DNA of 19,320 nucleotides from Ochromonadaceae sp. CCMP2298. Lineage: Eukaryota; Sar; Synurophyceae; Ochromonadales; Ochromonadaceae. The stretch is taken from the NCBI GenBank assembly GCA_026770595.1, contig MU633931.1:1-19320 (forward strand). Reading direction: 5' to 3'. Positions 17,106 through 19,320 of this stretch are shown piece by piece. Position numbers and translations under genes: made by a program. Under the pieces are notes generated by a model that worked only from the letters and a program-made list of their open reading frames with translations, was not told where the DNA came from and did no database searches. Position 1 is the stretch's first letter, and each line of letters opens with the position of its first letter.

Positions 17106-17820
17106 CTACAGATAGGACACGATGGCGGTCTGCAAGGCGTCCGCCACCAGCACCTGCAGCAGAGACGCCCTGCGCCCCAGCAGCCCCTGCCGACTACACC
17201 AGTAGGCGCCCCACTGTGCACTAGACCATGTTCGCGCAGGAAGTACACCAAATGCTTCCTGCGCTCCCAGCGCTGCTTCAGGTACGCGTCGTGCAGCTCC
17301 TTCTTGATCAGGTCCCGGGGCAGCTGTCCCTTCGGAGTGCGCAGTGTGGTGTTACCAATGTACGCAGAATGCAGAGCGGTGTAATCGCCGCTCACCTCGT
17401 CGACGAGCGCGCCATGGTCGAGCAAAATCCGCACCGTCTCCATTCGCTGACTATGGTCGCCTGAAGAATCCATCCACCTTAAACCCCTCGCTGCATGCCA
17501 GAGCACTCCGTCCCCTGGAGGATTGACCAAGGCGCCCTGCGAGATCAGGAACTCAACTAATGCCGCGCAGTCCCCCCTGCATGCTGCCCCATTCAACGCT
17601 GTGCTTCCCCACTCGTCCTGTTTATGTTCGCCACATGCTCGTCGATCAGCGCCACCACCACGTCCAGTCGACGATCCTCGTACCCACATGCGAAGTGCAG
17701 CTTGTGCTCAAGCACCAGAGCAGTGTGGAACTTCTTCCGCCTCCTCAGCCCGCTCAGCAGAGCTTCCTTTGGTTTCTCCCTGAGGTCTTTCTTGATAGCG
17801 GCGACTTCGAGGTCGTTCAT
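17106..17820 (-). pseudogene. Ankyrin-repeat protein gene with two frame breaks
   Basis: From MNDLEVAAIKKDLREKPKEA (17820) the frame runs through an ankyrin-like KLHFACGYEDRRLDVVVALI unit and then ends. The match resumes one frame over at QDEWGSTALNGAACRGDCAA and continues through LVEFLISQGALVN, ETVRILLDHGALVDEVSGDY and ALHSAYIGNTTLR. Near 17210 the best frame changes again, to AYWCSRQGLLGRRASLLQVL and then VADALQTAIVSYL with TAG at 17106. Both shifts are in the same direction, each equal to one missing base. They lie next to short homopolymers (AAA near 17625, GGGG near 17207). The frame also extends upstream to MSVKRKRLFPSG at 18000, followed by an in-frame TGA (17964-17962). Ankyrin proteins are binding scaffolds; no partner is suggested. 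This is either a decaying gene or an intact gene with sequence errors; I cannot tell which. Confidence 0.65.
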
Positions 17821-18003
17821 CGCTCGCAACTGCTGGGGGACGGTGGGCAATGTATCCCCCAGAGAACCCTCAATATGAAGAACGGAAGAACCGTTGAAGC
17901 TGGAATGAGCGTGAGAGAAGGGAGCTTCAGCTGCGCAGCTTGCACCAGAGGAAGTGCATTCTCAGCCGCTAGGAAAAAGGCGCTTCCTCTTGACAGACAT
18001 CGT

Positions 18004-18062
18004 GAGCGCTGGCTTCGCCAGCAGAGTGGTCTGTGAGGTCGCGGAGAGAGCAGGAAGAAAAG
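18004..18062. repeat. 59-base direct repeat, copy 1, with hairpin
   Basis: This matches 18167-18225 with only two or three differences. It contains GCTGGC-TTC-GCCAGC (18008-18022), a perfect 6-base stem with a 3-base loop. On the plus strand it is followed by GGTAAGT, a strong splice-donor match. On the minus strand it sits just before the ATG at 18000. Confidence 0.9.
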
Positions 18063-18787
18063 GTAAGTCGCGTGCGGCAGTTGCTCGTGCTCCCCCGGCC
18101 ACGCTGCGCGCGGAGGAGCCGGCCAGGGCCTTACCTAGACGATGTGCAAAGCACGGTGGGTCTGCGGAGCGCTGGCTTCGCCAGCAGAGTGGTCTGTGAG
18201 GTCGCGAAGAGAGCAGGAAGAGAAAGTTGGGAAAAAAGGTGAGTAAGTGATCGTTGTTTGTCGCCCTCCCGCCGTTCCACGATGAACACATGTCAACTAG
18301 TACCTCGCACGTCGAATGCGACTCTAAAAACTGTGCAATTCCATCCCTCAATGGCCCAGAGCTGGAGAGTGGCCAGATCTGTCCTCGGCAATCTTTCTGC
18401 CTTTCCCTTCTCCACTTTGGATTCACGACAAAAAATTGGCGCTGTTATTGTGTAGTTACTCTACAAAAGCGTTTTTTCTGTGGTATGCATATTATCGGCG
18501 TAACGCCTCCTCACACTGTTCAATGTTCAAGCACACTGTTCTGCTGTCTGAGGTCTTGTCCTCCCCTCCAGAGCCTATCTCATTCCCTGCCTATCTGACG
18601 AGCCATCGGAGCCTGCATCTCGAGCCCCTGCTCATACGAGTATCTCGAGCGCCATCAGTCTCTGCCCCCATCCCGAGAACCTTCAAAGCAAAGCATGGCT
18701 ACCTACAGAGCAGGAAGAGCCCCCAGATAAATTATCTGCCACACCAATCACTCATCTCAAGCGCTGCATCGTTCATCATAGGGTACC
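18063..18787. other. Upstream region of the fibrillin-like gene
   Basis: This holds the second copy of the 59-base repeat and the promoter of the fibrillin-like gene. A TTGGCGC box with nearby TATTGTGT (18436-18455) resembles one upstream of the plastid-targeted gene (3497-3512). A short plus-strand frame starting MNTCQLVPRTSNATLK at 18283 runs 57 codons without any recognisable feature and is not called. CACACTGTTC occurs twice (18513 and 18532). Confidence 0.5.
18167..18225. repeat. 59-base direct repeat, copy 2, with hairpin
   Basis: Second copy, 163 bases after the first, with the same hairpin at 18171-18185. It too is followed on the plus strand by a donor-like sequence (AAAGGTGAGTAAG at 18236). 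The 104 bases between the copies are GC-rich and not repeated. Confidence 0.9.
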
Positions 18788-19320
18788 ATGCTCGTTATCT
18801 GTGCAATTTTTCTCGCCCTGGCGTGCCGGGTCGAAGCCCTCCATGCCTTCGGCGCCAGCCTCAGTCGCACCAATCGCATGACACGGATAAGCTCCTCATT
18901 CATCGAGACTGAGATAGTGGGCACCCAGACCGTCCAGAGCTTGAACCCCAAGGACCCCTACTCTTTCTCCGTGGAGCAGCTAAAGGATTCCATATTGCGG
19001 GTGGCGGCAACGTCGAACCGCGGTGAGAACTCGGATCGCTCAGAGAAGGAGAAGATTCTGCGCTTCGTGCAGCTGATGGAAGGGCAGAATCCAACGGACG
19101 ACCCCGCCATGTCGGACAAAGCATACGGAACATGGGAGCTGGTGTACTCCGACACGAACCTGTTCCGCTCCAGCCCCTTCTTTATGGCCGGCAGGGCTGT
19201 CTGCGAGCAGGGGGAGCAGGCAGATCGGTTCAATCAGTTCTGCGATTTGCATAGGGCAGCCCTGGCGCACACGCAGATAGGCAAGGTGCGACAGATAGTG
19301 TCCGCCTCGTGTCTGGTCTC
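18788..19320 (+). CDS. PAP/fibrillin-family plastid lipid-associated protein (3' end outside window)
   Basis: The frame is open from ATG 18788 to the window edge (177 residues seen). MLVICAIFLALACRVEALHA is a signal peptide, and the next residues FGASLSRTNRMTR are a Phe-first, Ser/Arg-rich transit peptide start. This indicates delivery to a complex plastid. The mature part has an acidic/hydrophobic helix (VEQLKDSILRVAA, KEKILRFVQLME) followed by GTWELVYSDTNLFRSSPFFM (residues ~114-133), the hallmark GxWxLxYS...LFRSSPF segment of the PAP/fibrillin domain. These lipocalin-like proteins associate with plastoglobules and thylakoids and take part in lipid and photoprotection functions. No intron is seen so far. 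The N-terminus is short compared with plant fibrillins, as usual for algal versions. The subgroup cannot be set without the C-terminus. Confidence 0.88.
   Translation, partial: MLVICAIFLALACRVEALHAFGASLSRTNRMTRISSSFIETEIVGTQTVQSLNPKDPYSFSVEQLKDSILRVAATSNRGENSDRSEKEKILRFVQLMEGQNPTDDPAMSDKAYGTWELVYSDTNLFRSSPFFMAGRAVCEQGEQADRFNQFCDLHRAALAHTQIGKVRQIVSASCLV

Noticed and set aside
16756-17106. Upstream in-frame extension of the kelch protein (about 117 residues)
   Set aside because: It reads straight through the shared promoter-like block and a GGGAA repeat; the same residues (GKVRFKG) appear upstream of PPWD1 only because the DNA block is shared. The start at 16755 fits better.
17962-18426. 154-codon minus-strand frame crossing both copies of the 59-base repeat
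   Set aside because: It spans repeated non-coding DNA; only its last 12 codons (MSVKRKRLFPSG) might belong to the ankyrin gene.
18436-18912. 158-codon plus-strand frame before the fibrillin gene
   Set aside because: It overlaps the fibrillin signal peptide in another frame and has no recognisable feature.
1-19320. tRNA, rRNA, transposase or retroelement genes
   Set aside because: I looked for them in the intergenic stretches and found no cloverleaf, rRNA motif, integrase or reverse-transcriptase sequence.

Overview
This is nuclear DNA from a eukaryotic alga. Genes carry GT-AG introns (one has 14 exons), there are no bacterial-style operons, and non-coding DNA is full of micro- and minisatellites. 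Two predicted proteins begin with a short signal peptide followed by a Phe-containing motif (A-A-F-A-P at 3363 on the minus strand; H-A-F-G-A at 18788 on the plus strand). That is the bipartite plastid-targeting signature of algae with a red-derived secondary plastid. A plastid fibrillin-type gene and a DUF3494 ice-binding-type gene fit an ochrophyte or haptophyte, perhaps from cold water or sea ice. The lineage is inference, not seen directly.

Layout. 1-1049 (+): 3' part of a Tpa1/Ofd1/OGFOD1-like gene, with an ATT microsatellite in its intron. 1050-1468: convergent intergenic DNA with stacked palindromes. 1469-3363 (-): six-exon gene for an unrecognised, probably plastid-targeted protein. 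4092-5473 (-): two-exon F-box/leucine-rich protein with a poly-Ala tract. 5872-6909 (-): single-exon ABHD11-like mitochondrial hydrolase. 7412-8239 (+): secreted DUF3494 ice-binding-type protein, one intron. 8954-13221 (+): PPWD1-type WD40-cyclophilin spliceosomal isomerase, 14 exons. 13846-16755 (-): 922-residue kelch protein with an unusual N-terminal domain. 17106-17820 (-): ankyrin-repeat gene whose frame is broken. 18788-19320 (+): 5' part of a PAP/fibrillin plastid lipid-associated protein, cut by the window edge.

The genes do not form one pathway. The clearest shared structure is non-coding. A promoter-like sequence block recurs upstream of the F-box gene, the ice-binding gene, PPWD1 and the kelch gene, each time in the direction of that gene. 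In two cases the block sits about 100 bases before the ATG. Many introns are built from repeated pyrimidine/branch-site-like modules, and one PPWD1 intron carries a copy of the adjoining exon end with its splice donor.
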